This document shows positions 19,330 to 28,639 of a DNA stretch of 64,000 nt, one piece after another. The notes under the pieces are model-generated. The model ran no database searches. It saw only the letters and a program-made list of their open reading frames with translations, and was not told where the DNA came from. The stretch lies in the NCBI GenBank assembly GCA_963920705.1, contig OY987232.1:9178200-9242199 (forward strand), given 5' to 3'. Source of the stretch: Odiellus spinosus. Lineage: Eukaryota > Arthropoda > Arachnida > Opiliones > Phalangiidae. The translations under genes and the position numbers were made by a program. Position 1 is the first letter of the stretch; each line of letters opens with the position of its first letter.

Positions 19330-19814
19330 GACCAGACGAAAGAGAGCTATAGTGACTTAAGTGAGAAAATCAACCAGCGCAGAATGTCATCACCATTTGA
19401 AGTCAACAGAGCAGCGACACGGCTTTCATTTATCACCAGAAAGAGACGGCCTGGCTACGAAGAATTGAAACACGCAAGCAGTGAGTGTTTTCGGACTCGA
19501 CATATGAGATTCTTACAGTCAGTAAAAGCTCAACAGTTCTTCATACGGCCTCGTTATTCTAAACATAAAAGGAGCTATTCAAGTATAAATATTAACGGTA
19601 TGGAAATTAGTCTATTTCAGTATTCAAGATATTTTTTTTATCATAGGAGTGGAAGCTAACGTCTTGTCAGCCGGTTTGGAAAATAACCTCTCGACCAGCT
19701 CAATCCTTTGATTCTTCCAATGACTGGGATCACTTGCATGATGAAAATATCAGTAATGGTCCTCTATTAGCACGTCAAAACAAGAATTTTAGACGAAAAC
19801 TGTACCGGAAGTAA
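19330..19814 (+). pseudogene. Decayed two-exon gene, copy 4, function unknown
   Basis: Relative of 1866-2409. The frame enters at DQTKESYSDL but a TGA precedes it and the upstream ATG region of the first copy is missing; the first ATG in frame is 19384. Exon 1 runs through SPFEVNRAATRLSF and RRPGYEELKHAS to a GTGAGT donor at 19481. The acceptor is ATCATAG at 19646. Exon 2 carries one extra base near 19671 (gccggttt against gcggttt in copy 1), which shifts the frame before WDHLHDENISNG and FRRKLYRK then TAA at 19812. Read unspliced, 19384-19659 is open for 91 codons, so a single-exon reading remains possible. The lesions differ between the copies, so each was probably inactivated separately. 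Confidence 0.45.
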
Positions 19815-20061
19815 TTGCCGATCATCTACCGAAAATGGGTTGTAAATGGAACATTCAGTCTACAATATTTCTTGGTTTGTCTAAGAGGAACTTGCTACAA
19901 AATCTTCGTCGTTTTAATTCCTTGTCTTCATTGCCATCCCAGACTAAATCCTTCGTCTTTATCAAATCAGTGGATTATCTCAAAGATAATCACACAGTAC
20001 AGCCTATGCTCTAATGATAATTTATATTATAAGAACATGTATTTTACATATTTATTTAGAA

Positions 20062-20067
20062 AATAAA
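20062..20067 (+). promoter_or_regulatory. Polyadenylation signal AATAAA, copy 4
   Basis: Same position relative to the stop as 2655-2660. Two diverged copies of the 65-bp tandem unit follow. Confidence 0.4.
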
Positions 20068-20277
20068 TTTCATTTGGTGTGTCAATTATGAACTCTACGC
20101 CATGCCGCATATAATTATGGGTAACGCAGGACATTTCATTTGGTGTGTATATTAGAGTCTACGACCTGCCGCATATAATTATGGGTAACGCATGACATTC
20201 TTTTGCATTCTCTGTATCCTTGAGGTTAAGGGAAAATACTTATACTCCGTAAAATAGAGAATAATGATTGAAATGCA

Positions 20278-20402
20278 CGCTGTTTCCTCTACTCATCCAA
20301 TACTCTACATTTCTTTTCATCTTTTATTTTAGGTAGGGTTAGGTTAGGTTAGATTACCTTAACGTCGGGGTCGGGGAGGTTATATTTTGGTTTCCCAACT
20401 TG
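20278..20402 (+). repeat. Lead-in with TTAGG-like motif, copy 4
   Basis: Identical in plan to the lead-ins that enter tRNA arrays, but at cccaacttg it jumps directly into segment M. The tRNA array and block A expected here are missing. Confidence 0.75.
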
Positions 20403-20593
20403 TTTTGATATTCTTGGGAGAATCAGCTTCATGTATGGGGAAATATCGTAATCTTCTGGCAAACTTGCAAACAGTGGCGTATTTGGTTTTAATTACTGGC
20501 ACGGATTTTCAAATTAATTTTTTTATAATTTTCGCGCGTTTCGCAAATGTATTTCGTGCGAAATTGTGTACATGCGCAGAGCGAACCAGGTTA

Positions 20594-21119
20594 ACGCGGA
20601 TACACACAGACCTGTTTTTACGCGTTTCACGCTCGTGAACTCATAGAAGTACCATTAGCACGCGCGAGCGAGGTGCAAACCACTCTAGAAAAATTTTGTA
20701 CACCTGATTCCAGATTCATTTGATTGTCAGTGATTCCGAATCAATTCGCGTGATTCCGAATTGATTCGTGATTCGCGTGATTCCGAATCGATTCTCGTGA
20801 TTCCGAATCGATTCGCGTGATTCCGAATCGATTCGCGTGATTCCGTATCGATTCGCGTGATTCCGTATCGATTCTCGTGATTCCGAATCGATCCGCGTGA
20901 TTCCGAATCGATTCGCGTGATTCCGTATCGATTCTCCTGATTCCGAATCGATTCGCGTGATTCCGAATCGATTATCGTGATTCCGTATCGATTCTCCTGA
21001 TTCCGAATCGATTCGCGTGATTCCATTTAGTTTGTACACCTGATTCCAAGAGTGGTTTGCCCATTGCCCCTCGCGCGTGACCGTGAAAAGCGTGAAAATA
21101 GGTCTGTGTGAATCCGGCT
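20594..21119. mobile_element. Foldback MITE, copy 2
   Basis: 526 bp flanked by TTA at 20591-20593 and 21120-21122. Same ends as 8838-9323. The 40-bp length difference equals two 20-bp minisatellite units. It moved with segment M and is not an independent insertion. Confidence 0.7.
20729..21024. repeat. 20-bp minisatellite inside MITE, copy 2
   Basis: About 14-15 units of the 20-bp sequence. Confidence 0.9.
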
Positions 21120-22324
21120 TTACTCATGCCACAATTAACAATTGACGAACTTTCTTAAACCGGATTGACATTGAAATTTCTCGTGTTTTAATAGTCATGT
21201 ATGATATGGTTGACCCAAGAGTGAAATGTAGACAGAGTGAGGAAAAGAATCACGTGATTGGATCTCGTGATGACTGCTAGTTTTAGTTTCACACTTTTTC
21301 ATACATGAATTTAATGTTAATCCCAATTAAGTATAATAGAACCAGGCTTTTAATGCCTACTGTCGTGTATTTCCGGTAACATTTTAGCTAGTGTGGAGTC
21401 ACGTAAAATGACGTTTGTTTCACAACTTGGTATATTTTTACTCAGGCCTGCCCTGTCAGAAAAAAAAATATAAAAAATTTATGGTAGGGCCAAAAGAGAA
21501 ACATCTATTCTTTACTCACAGCATTATCACCAAAAAACGTGTTTTTAGACGTAGGCTTATAAGGTATCTGTAGGTCGTGTAGCACTAAAAAGCGAAATTG
21601 TACGTCACAGTTCGTAGTTTAGCGTGTTATGCGGAAAGCTTATTCGTTAATTGTTTATTGAATATGTTTATTTACGGTTATATGACGATACCGAGGTCAT
21701 AACTTGATTTTGATCAAATATTTTGCCTAATGACGTTACTTGGTCTACAAATACTCTAGTTTTCTTAACGCCGATATGATTTTACTGAGGGACCTTGACC
21801 TTGCTTATCTCAATTTTAATTTATTGAACGTAAAATCGTTTCATTTCTTTTGAAATCTTCGACGAAGTTTGTTCTCTAGAGATTTGACTCGTTGAAATTT
21901 TAAATTAAGTTTCAATCGTTTGAATACAATTTATTGGTAAGGAAGTAATTTTGAATTTGAATCATTTATTTGATGCGTTTATTATTTGTTTGGACATTTT
22001 TGGTATATTTTCATTGACCTGAACTCTAATTTTTATTACTGAGTTGTGACTGAAATATTAGTTTGGAAATCAAAAGGTTTTTTTTTTCTGACTCATTTTT
22101 CTCTGTAGTAATTTTTTGTTTTCGTAAAAGAGTTATTAATGCCTACTGTCGTTTATTTTCGGTGATGTTTTAGCTAGTGTGTAGTCACGTAAAATAACGT
22201 TTGTTTCACAACTTGTGTTGTATACTGAAGCCATGTATAGGTTCAATTTGATATAACATTTTGCCTTTTCACGTTACTTGGTCTACAAATGCTTATGACT
22301 TCAAGGGAAAAAAGTATGAACGTG

Positions 22325-22398
22325 GGCCCATTAGCTCAGTTAGTTAGAGCGTCGTGCTAATAACGCGAAGGTCGTGGGTTCGATACCCCCATGGGCCA
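22325..22398 (+). tRNA. tRNA-Ile (AAT)
   Basis: T-loop TTCGATA, D-loop AGTTAGTTA. Inverted relative of 15442. Confidence 0.75.
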
Positions 22399-22484
22399 TT
22401 AATCTTATCTTGCATCTTTTTCGTGGATTTGATAGTTTCGAAGTTTCTGTGCTTATGACTTCAAGGGAAAAAAGTATGAACGTG

Positions 22485-22557
22485 GGCCCATTAGCTCAGT
22501 TGGTTAGAGCGTCGTGCTAATAACGCGAAGGTCGTGGGTTCGATCCCCCATGGGCCA
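22485..22557 (+). tRNA. tRNA-Ile (AAT), 73 nt
   Basis: T arm one base short; the 3' flank attgatttt matches the inverted relative at 15284. Confidence 0.7.
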
Positions 22558-22643
22558 TTGATTTTATCTTGCATCTTTTTCGTGGATTTGATAGTTTCGA
22601 AGTTTCTGTGCTTACGACTACAAGGGAAAAAAGTTTGACCGTG

Positions 22644-22717
22644 GGCGCATTAGCTCAGTTGGTTAGAGCGTCGTGCTAATAACGCGAAGGTCGTGGGTTC
22701 GATCCCGCCATGGGCCA
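22644..22717 (+). tRNA. tRNA-Ile (AAT), variant
   Basis: GGCGCAT acceptor and CCGCC T-stem side. Inverted relative of 15124. Confidence 0.65.
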
Positions 22718-22801
22718 TTAATTTTATCTTGCATCTTTTTCGTGGATTTGATAGTTTCGAAGTTTCTGTGCTTACGACTTTAAGGGAAAAATACGACCGT
22801 G

Positions 22802-22874
22802 GGCCCATTAGCTCAGTCGGTTAGAACGTCGTACTAATAACGCGAAGGTCGTAGGTTCGATCCCCCATGGGCCA
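22802..22874 (+). tRNA. tRNA-Ile (AAT), degraded
   Basis: 73 nt. D-stem GAAC, anticodon stem TCGTA, T-stem 5' side GTAGG. Likely inactive. Confidence 0.5.
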
Positions 22875-22959
22875 TTAATTTTATTTTGCATCTTTTCCGT
22901 GGATTTGATAGTTTTGAAGTTTCTGTGCTTATGTCTTCAAGGGAAAAAGTATGAACGTG

Positions 22960-23032
22960 GGCCCATTAGCTCAGTTGGTTAGAGCGTCGTGCTAATAACG
23001 CGAAGGTCGTGGGTTCGATCCCCCATGGGCCA
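22960..23032 (+). tRNA. tRNA-Ile (AAT), 73 nt
   Basis: T arm one C short; other arms intact. Confidence 0.7.
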
Positions 23033-23118
23033 TTGATTTTATCTTGCATCTTTTTCGTGGATTTGATAGTTTCGAAGTTTCTGTGCTTACGACTACAAGG
23101 GAAAAAAGTTTGACCGTG

Positions 23119-23192
23119 GGCGCATTAGCTCAGTTGGTTAGAGCGTCGTGCTAATAACGCGAAGGTCGTGGGGTCGATCCCGCCATGGGCAA
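23119..23192 (+). tRNA. tRNA-Ile (AAT), variant
   Basis: GGCGCAT acceptor, B box GGGTCGATCC, 3' end ATGGGCAA. Confidence 0.5.
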
Positions 23193-23276
23193 TTAATTTT
23201 ATCTTGCATCTTTTTCGTGGATTTGATAGTTTCGAAGTTTCTGTGCTTACGACTTTAAGGGAAAAATACGACCGTG

Positions 23277-23349
23277 GGCCCATTAGCTCAGTCGGTTAGA
23301 ACGTCGTGCTAATAACGCGAAGCTCGTAGGTTCGATCCCCTATGGGCCA
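23277..23349 (+). tRNA. tRNA-Ile (AAT), degraded
   Basis: 73 nt. D-stem GAAC and T-stem GTAGG, as at 22802. Confidence 0.5.
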
Positions 23350-23435
23350 TTAATTTTATCTTGCATCTTTTTCGTGGATTTGATAGTTTCGAAGTTTCTG
23401 TGCTTATGACTTCAAGGGAAAAAAGTATGAACGTG

Positions 23436-23509
23436 GGCCCATTAGCTCAGTTAGTTAGAGCGTCGTGTTAATAACGCGAAGGTCGTGGGTTCGATACCCC
23501 CATGGGTCA
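23436..23509 (+). tRNA. tRNA-Ile (AAT), variant
   Basis: Anticodon loop TTAATAA (position 32 T), T-loop TTCGATA, 3' ATGGGTC. Confidence 0.6.
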
Positions 23510-23595
23510 TTAATTTTGTCTTGCATCTTTTTCGTGGATTTGATAGTTTCGAGGTTTCTGTGCTTATGACTTCAAGGGAAAAAAGTATGAACGTG

Positions 23596-23664
23596 GCCCC
23601 ATTAGCTCAGTTGGTTAGAGCGTCGTGCTAATAGCGCGAAGGTCGTGGGTTCGATCCCCCCATG
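23596..23664 (+). pseudogene. tRNA-Ile cut off at inversion junction
   Basis: Carries GCCCCAT and loop CTAATAG like 13691, but stops after cccccatg: the last acceptor bases are replaced by the right inverted arm (tgtgaaac). A TG overlap is the only homology at the junction. Confidence 0.85.
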
Positions 23665-24751
23665 TGAAACAAACGTTATTTTACGTGATAACACACTAGC
23701 TAAAACATCACCGAAAATAAACGACAGTAGGCATTAATAACTCTTTTACGAAAACAAAAAATTACTACAGAGAAAAATGAGTCAGAAAAAAAAACCTTTT
23801 GATTTCCAAACTAATATTTCAGTCACAACTCAGTAATAAAAATTAGAGTTCAGGTCAATGAAAATATACCAAAAATGTCCAAACAAATAATAAACGCATC
23901 AAATAAATGATTCAAATTCAAAATTACTTCCTTACCAATAAATTGTATTCAAACGAATGAAACTTAATTTAAAATTTCAACGAGTCAAATCTCTAGAGAA
24001 CAAACTTCGTCGAAGATTTCAAAAGAAATGAAACGATTTTACGTTCAATAAATTAAAATTTAGATAAGCAAGGTCAAGGTCCCTCAGTAAAATCATATCG
24101 GCGTTAAGAAAACTAGAGTATTTGTAGACCAAGTAACGTCATTAGGCAAAATATTTGATCAAAATCAAGTTATGACCTCGGTATCGTCATATAACCGTAA
24201 ATAAACATATTCAATAAACAATTAACGAATAAGCTTTCCGCATAACACGCTAAACTACGAACTGTGACGTACAATTTCGCTTTTTGGTGCTACACGACCT
24301 ACAGATACCTTATAAGCCTACGTCTAAAAACACGTTTTTTGGTGATAATGCTGTGAGTAAAGAATAGATGTTTTTGTTTTGGCCCTACCATAAATTTTTT
24401 ATATTTTTTTTTTCTGACAGGGCAGGCCTGAGTAAAAATATACCAAGTTGTGAAACAAACGTCATTTTACGTGACTCCACACTAGCTAAAATGTTACCGG
24501 AAATACACGACAGTAGGCATTAAAAGCCTGGTTCTATTATACTTAATTGGGATTAACATTAAATTCATGTATGAAAAAGTGTGAAACTAAAACTAGCAGT
24601 CATCACGAGATCCAATCACGTGATTCTTTTCCTCACTGTCTACATTTCACTCTTGGGTCAACCATATCATACATGACTATTAAAACACGAGAAATTTCAA
24701 TGTCAATCCGGTTTAAGAAAGTTCGTCAATTGTTAATTGTGGCATGAGTAA

Positions 24752-25277
24752 AGCCGGATTCACACAGACCTATTTTCACGCTTTTCACGGTCACGCGCGA
24801 GGGGCAATGGGCAAACCACTCTTGGAATCAGGTGTACAAACTAAATGGAATCACGCGAATCGATTCGGAATCAGGAGAATCGATACGGAATCACACGAAT
24901 CGATTCGGAATCACGCGAATCGATTCGGAATCAGGAGAATCGATACGGAATCACGCGAATCGATTCGGAATCACGCGGATCGATTCGGAATCACGAGAAT
25001 CGATACGGAATCACGCGAATCGATACGGAATCACGCGAATCGATTCGGAATCACGCGAATCGATTCGGAATCACGAGAATCGATTCGGAATCACGCGAAT
25101 CACGAATCAATTCGGAATCACGCGAATTGATTCGGAATCACTGACAATCAAATGAATCTGGAATCAGGTGTACAAAATTTTTCTAGAGTGGTTTGCACCT
25201 CGCTCGCGCGTGCTAATGGTACTTCTATGAGTTCACGAGCGTGAAACGCGTAAAAACAGGTCTGTGTGTATCCGCGT
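24752..25277. mobile_element. Foldback MITE, copy 3 (inverted)
   Basis: 526 bp flanked by TAA at 24749-24751 and 25278-25280, the same target duplication seen from the other strand. Same length as copy 2. Confidence 0.7.
24846..25141. repeat. 20-bp minisatellite inside MITE, copy 3
   Basis: About 14-15 units, the mirror of 20729-21024. Confidence 0.9.
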
Positions 25278-25488
25278 TAACCTGGTTCGCTCTGCGCATG
25301 TACACAATTTCGCACGAAATACATTTGCGAAACGCGCGAAAATTATAAAAAAATTAATTTGAAAATCCGTGCCAGTAATTAAAACCAAATACGCCACTGT
25401 TTGCAAGTTTGCCAGAAGATTACGATATTTCCCCATACATGAAGCTGATTCTCCCAAGAATATCAAAAAAAATCACATTGATATTATA

Positions 25489-25528
25489 TAATAACGCGAA
25501 GGTCGTGGGTTCGATCCCCCATGGGCCA
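25489..25528 (+). pseudogene. tRNA-Ile 3' half at inversion junction
   Basis: Starts inside the anticodon loop (TAATAA) directly after the inverted arm. The 5' half and the A box are missing. The 3' half is like the 73-nt type. Confidence 0.85.
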
Positions 25529-25613
25529 TTAATTTTATCTTGCATCTTTTCCGTGGATTTGATAGTTTTGAAGTTTCTGTGCTTATGTCTTCAAGGGAAA
25601 AAGTATGAACGTG

Positions 25614-25687
25614 GGCCTATTAGCTCAGTTGGTTAGAGCGTCTTGCTAATAACGCGAAGGTCGTGGGTTCGATCCCTCCATGGGCTA
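25614..25687 (+). tRNA. tRNA-Ile (AAT), variant
   Basis: GGCCTAT/ATGGGCT acceptor; anticodon stem TCTTG. Plus-strand relative of 15921. Confidence 0.65.
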
Positions 25688-25772
25688 TTAGTTTTATCTT
25701 GCATCTTTTCGTGGATTTGATAGTTTCGAAGTTTCTGTGCTTACGACTTTAAGGGAAAAGAGTATGACCGTG

Positions 25773-25846
25773 GGCGCATTAGCTCAGTTGGTTAGAGCGT
25801 CGTGCTAATAACGCGAAGGTCGTGGGTTCGATCCCTCCATTGGCCA
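25773..25846 (+). tRNA. tRNA-Ile (AAT), acceptor mismatches
   Basis: GGCGCAT opposite ATTGGCC; T-stem side CCTCC. Confidence 0.6.
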
Positions 25847-25932
25847 TTAACTTCATCTTGCACCTTTTTCGTGGATTTGATAGTTTCGAAGTTTCTGTGC
25901 TTACGACTTTAAGGGAAAAAAGTATGACCGTG

Positions 25933-26006
25933 GGCCCATTAGCTCAGTTGGTTAGAGCGTCGTGCTAATAACGCGAAGGTCGTGGGTTCGATCCCCCCAT
26001 GGGCCA
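25933..26006 (+). tRNA. tRNA-Ile (AAT), consensus copy
   Basis: Identical to the 74-nt consensus. Confidence 0.9.
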
Positions 26007-26092
26007 TTAATTTTGTCTTGCATCTTTTTCGTGGATTTGATAGTTTCGAAGTTTCTGTGCTTATGACTTCAAGGGAAAAAAGTATGAATGTG

Positions 26093-26166
26093 GGCCCATT
26101 AGCTCAGTTGGTTAGAGCGTCGTGCTAATAACGCGAAGGTCGTGATTTCGATCCCCCCATGGGCCA
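26093..26166 (+). tRNA. tRNA-Ile (AAT), B box altered
   Basis: T arm GATTTCGATCC; otherwise consensus. Confidence 0.65.
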
Positions 26167-26252
26167 TTAATTTTATCTTGCATCTTTTTCGTGGATTTGA
26201 TAGTTTCGAAGTTTCTGTGCTTACGACTTCAAGGGAAAAATGCGTGACCGTG

Positions 26253-26326
26253 GGCGCATTAGCTCAGTTGGTTAGAGCGTCGTGCTAATAACGCGAAGGT
26301 CGTGGGTTCGATCCCCCCTTGGGCCA
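26253..26326 (+). tRNA. tRNA-Ile (AAT), acceptor mismatches
   Basis: 5' GGCGCAT, 3' TTGGGCC (4:69 and 7:66). Confidence 0.6.
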
Positions 26327-26412
26327 TTAATTTTATCTTGCATCTTTTTCGTGGATTTGATAGTTTCGAAGTTTCTGTGCTTATGACTTCAAGGGAAAAA
26401 AGTATGAACGTG

Positions 26413-26486
26413 GGCCCATTAGCTCAGTTGGTTAGAGCGTCGTGCTAATAACGCGAAGGTCGTGGGTTCGATCCCCCCATGGGCCA
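26413..26486 (+). tRNA. tRNA-Ile (AAT), consensus copy
   Basis: Identical to the 74-nt consensus. Confidence 0.9.
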
Positions 26487-26572
26487 TTAATTTCATCTAG
26501 CATATTTTTCGTGGATTTGATAGTTTCGAAGTTTCTGTGCTTATGACTTCAAGGGAAAAAAGTATGAACGTG

Positions 26573-26646
26573 GGCCCATTAGCTCAGTTAGTTAGAGCGT
26601 CGTGCTAATAACGCGAAGGTCGTGGGTTCGATACCCCCATTAGCCA
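26573..26646 (+). tRNA. tRNA-Ile (AAT), variant
   Basis: T-loop TTCGATA, D-loop AGTTAGTTA, 3' acceptor ATTAGCC. Confidence 0.6.
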
Positions 26647-26731
26647 TTAATCTTATCTTGCATCTTTTTCGTGGATTTGATAGTTTAGAAGTTTCTGTGC
26701 TTATGTTTTCAAGGGAAAAAGTATGAACGTG

Positions 26732-26804
26732 GGCCCATTAGCTCAGTTGGTTAGAGCGTCGTGCTAATAACGCGAAGGTCGTGGGTTCGATCCAACATGG
26801 GCCA
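26732..26804 (+). tRNA. tRNA-Ile (AAT), 73 nt
   Basis: T-stem 3' side CCAAC; one base short. Confidence 0.6.
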
Positions 26805-26890
26805 TTGATTTTATCTTGCATCTTTTTCGTGGATTTGATAGTTTCGAAGTTTCTGTGCTTACGACTACAAGGGAAAAAAGTATGACCGTG

Positions 26891-26964
26891 GGCGCATTAG
26901 CTCAGTTGGTTAGAGCGTCGTGCTAATAACGCGAAGGTCGTGGGTTCGATCCCGCCATAGGCCA
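26891..26964 (+). tRNA. tRNA-Ile (AAT), variant
   Basis: GGCGCAT acceptor, CCGCC, 3' ATAGGCC. Confidence 0.55.
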
Positions 26965-27050
26965 TTGATTTTATCTTGCACCTTTTTCGTGGATTTGATA
27001 GTTTCGAAGTTTCTGTGCTTACGACTTTAAGGGAAAAAAGTGTGACCGTG

Positions 27051-27124
27051 GGCCCATTAGCTCAGTTGGTTAGAGCGACGTGCTAATAACGCGAAGGTCG
27101 TGGGTGTGATCCCCCCATGGGACA
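27051..27124 (+). tRNA. tRNA-Ile (AAT), B box altered
   Basis: T arm GGGTGTGATCC, anticodon stem ACGTG, 3' ATGGGAC. Confidence 0.5.
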
Positions 27125-27209
27125 TTAATTTTATCATGCATCTTTTCCGTGGATTTGATAGTTTTGAAGTTTCTGCGCTTATGTCTTCAAGGGAGAAAGT
27201 ATGAACGTG

Positions 27210-27283
27210 GGCCTATTAGCTCAGTTGGTTAGAGCGTCGTGCTAATAACGCGAAGGTCGTGGGTTCGATCCCCCCATGGGCCA
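27210..27283 (+). tRNA. tRNA-Ile (AAT)
   Basis: GGCCTAT gives one wobble pair; otherwise consensus. Confidence 0.8.
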
Positions 27284-27369
27284 TTAATTTTGTCTTGCAT
27301 CTTTTTCGTGGATTTGATAGTTTCGAAGTTTCTGTGCTTATGACTTCAAGGGAAAAAAGTATGAATGTG

Positions 27370-27443
27370 GGCCCATTAGCTCAGTTGGTTAGAGCGTCGT
27401 GCTAATAACGCGAAGGTCGTGATTTCGATCCCCCCATGGGCCA
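27370..27443 (+). tRNA. tRNA-Ile (AAT), B box altered
   Basis: Repeat-mate of 26093. Confidence 0.65.
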
Positions 27444-27529
27444 TTAATTTTATCTTGCATCTTTTTCGTGGATTTGATAGTTTCGAAGTTTCTGTGCTTA
27501 CGACTTCAAGGGAAAAAAGCGTGACCGTG

Positions 27530-27603
27530 GGCGCATTAGCTCAGTTGGTTAGAGCGTCGTGCTAATAACGCGAAGGTCGTGGGTTCGATCCCCCCTTGGG
27601 CCA
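27530..27603 (+). tRNA. tRNA-Ile (AAT), acceptor mismatches
   Basis: Repeat-mate of 26253. Confidence 0.6.
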
Positions 27604-27689
27604 TTAATTTTATCTTGCATCTTTTTCGTGGATTTGATAGTTTCGAAGTTTCTGTGCTTATGACTTCAAGGGAAAAAAGTATGAACGTG

Positions 27690-27763
27690 GGCCCATTAGC
27701 TCAGTTGGTTAGAGCGTCGTGCTAATAACGCGAAGGTCGTGGGTTCGATCCCCCCATGGGCCA
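27690..27763 (+). tRNA. tRNA-Ile (AAT), consensus copy
   Basis: Identical to the 74-nt consensus; repeat-mate of 26413. Confidence 0.9.
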
Positions 27764-27849
27764 TTAATTTTATCAAGCATATTTTTCGTGGATTTGATAG
27801 TTTCGAAGTTTCTGTGCTTATGACTTCAAGGGAAAAAAGTATGAACGTG

Positions 27850-27916
27850 GGCCCATTAGCTCAGTTAGTTAGAGCGTCGTGCTAATAACGCGAAGGTCGT
27901 GGGTTCGATACCGCCA
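27850..27916 (+). pseudogene. tRNA-Ile with 3' deletion
   Basis: Repeat-mate of 26573, but reads gataccgccattaa: about seven bases of the T stem and acceptor are lost, so the acceptor stem cannot form. Confidence 0.85.
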
Positions 27917-28001
27917 TTAATCTTATCTTGCATCTTTTTCGTGGATTTGATAGTTTAGAAGTTTCTGTGCTTATGTTTTCAAGGGAAAAAGTATGAACGT
28001 G

Positions 28002-28074
28002 GGCCCATTAGCTCAGTTGGTTAGAGCGTCGTGCTAATAACGCGAAGGTCGTGGGTTCGATCCCACATGGGCCA
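28002..28074 (+). tRNA. tRNA-Ile (AAT), 73 nt
   Basis: Repeat-mate of 26732, with T stem GTGGG/CCCAC fully paired around a 6-nt loop. Confidence 0.7.
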
Positions 28075-28160
28075 TTGATTTTATCTTGCATCTTTTTCGT
28101 GGATTTGATAGTTTCGAAGTTTCTGTGCTTACGACTACAAGGGAAAAAAGTATGACCGTG

Positions 28161-28234
28161 GGCGCATTAGCTCAGTTGGTTAGAGCGTCGTGCTAATAAC
28201 GCGAAGGTCGTGGGTTCGATCCCGCCATAGGCCA
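28161..28234 (+). tRNA. tRNA-Ile (AAT), variant
   Basis: Repeat-mate of 26891. Confidence 0.55.
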
Positions 28235-28320
28235 TTGATTTTATCTTGCACCTTTTTCGTGGATTTGATAGTTTCGAAGTTTCTGTGCTTACGACTTTAA
28301 GGGAAAAAAGTGTGACCGTG

Positions 28321-28394
28321 GGCCCATTAGCTCAGTTGGTTAGAGCGACGTGCTAATAACGCGAAGGTCGTGGGTGTGATCCCCCCATGGGACA
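28321..28394 (+). tRNA. tRNA-Ile (AAT), B box altered
   Basis: Repeat-mate of 27051. Confidence 0.5.
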
Positions 28395-28479
28395 TTAATT
28401 TTATCATGCATCTTTTCCGTGGATTTGATAGTTTTGAAGTTTCTGCGCTTATGTCTTCAAGGGAGAAAGTATGAACGTG

Positions 28480-28553
28480 GGCCTATTAGCTCAGTTGGTT
28501 AGAGCGTCTTGCTAATAACGCGAAGGTCGTGGGTTCGATCCCTCCATTGGCCA
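28480..28553 (+). tRNA. tRNA-Ile (AAT), recombinant
   Basis: The 5' half (GGCCTAT, TCTTG) matches 25614 and the 3' half (CCTCC, ATTGGCC) matches 25773. It looks like the product of a crossover inside the tRNA gene that removed one unit. Confidence 0.65.
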
Positions 28554-28639
28554 TTAACTTCATCTTGCACCTTTTTCGTGGATTTGATAGTTTCGAAGTT
28601 TCTGTGCTTACGACTTTAAGGGAAAAAAGTATGACCGTG

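Larger units (their letters stand above)
17610..20277 (+). repeat. Block A, long form, copy 4
   Basis: Begins with a shortened hairpin (17614-17633, ACCTCCCCGACAGGGGAGGT) and a TG/TGTC tract, then the conserved 400-bp region with an internal deletion near 17995. It holds the second gene remnant and, unlike copy 1, an internal 167-bp direct duplication. It lies directly after block A-short with no tRNA between. Confidence 0.75.
20403..22290 (+). repeat. Segment M, left inverted arm
   Basis: Matches 8647 to about 10500 at very high identity, including the MITE, and its reverse complement is at 23663-25468. It ends abruptly at ggtctacaaat, where plus-strand tRNA spacer begins. AT-rich with no gene. 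Confidence 0.85.
22291..23664 (+). repeat. tRNA-Ile array 3 (9 units, last truncated)
   Basis: Plus-strand array forming the spacer between the inverted arms. Genes 22485/22644/22802 and 22960/23119/23277 are a three-unit repeat with a 475-bp period. Confidence 0.9.
23663..25485 (-). repeat. Segment M, right inverted arm
   Basis: Reverse complement of 20403-22209 over about 1.8 kb with few differences, plus a short extra piece at its outer end (aatcacattgatatt) taken from the end of block A-short. AT-rich with no gene apart from the MITE. Confidence 0.85.

Noticed and set aside
24744-25155. Forward frames of 99-128 codons with RNHANRFGITRI repeats (also 8960-9331 and 20716-21039 on minus)
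   Set aside because: They translate the 20-bp minisatellite inside the MITE, and several overlapping frames are open at once.
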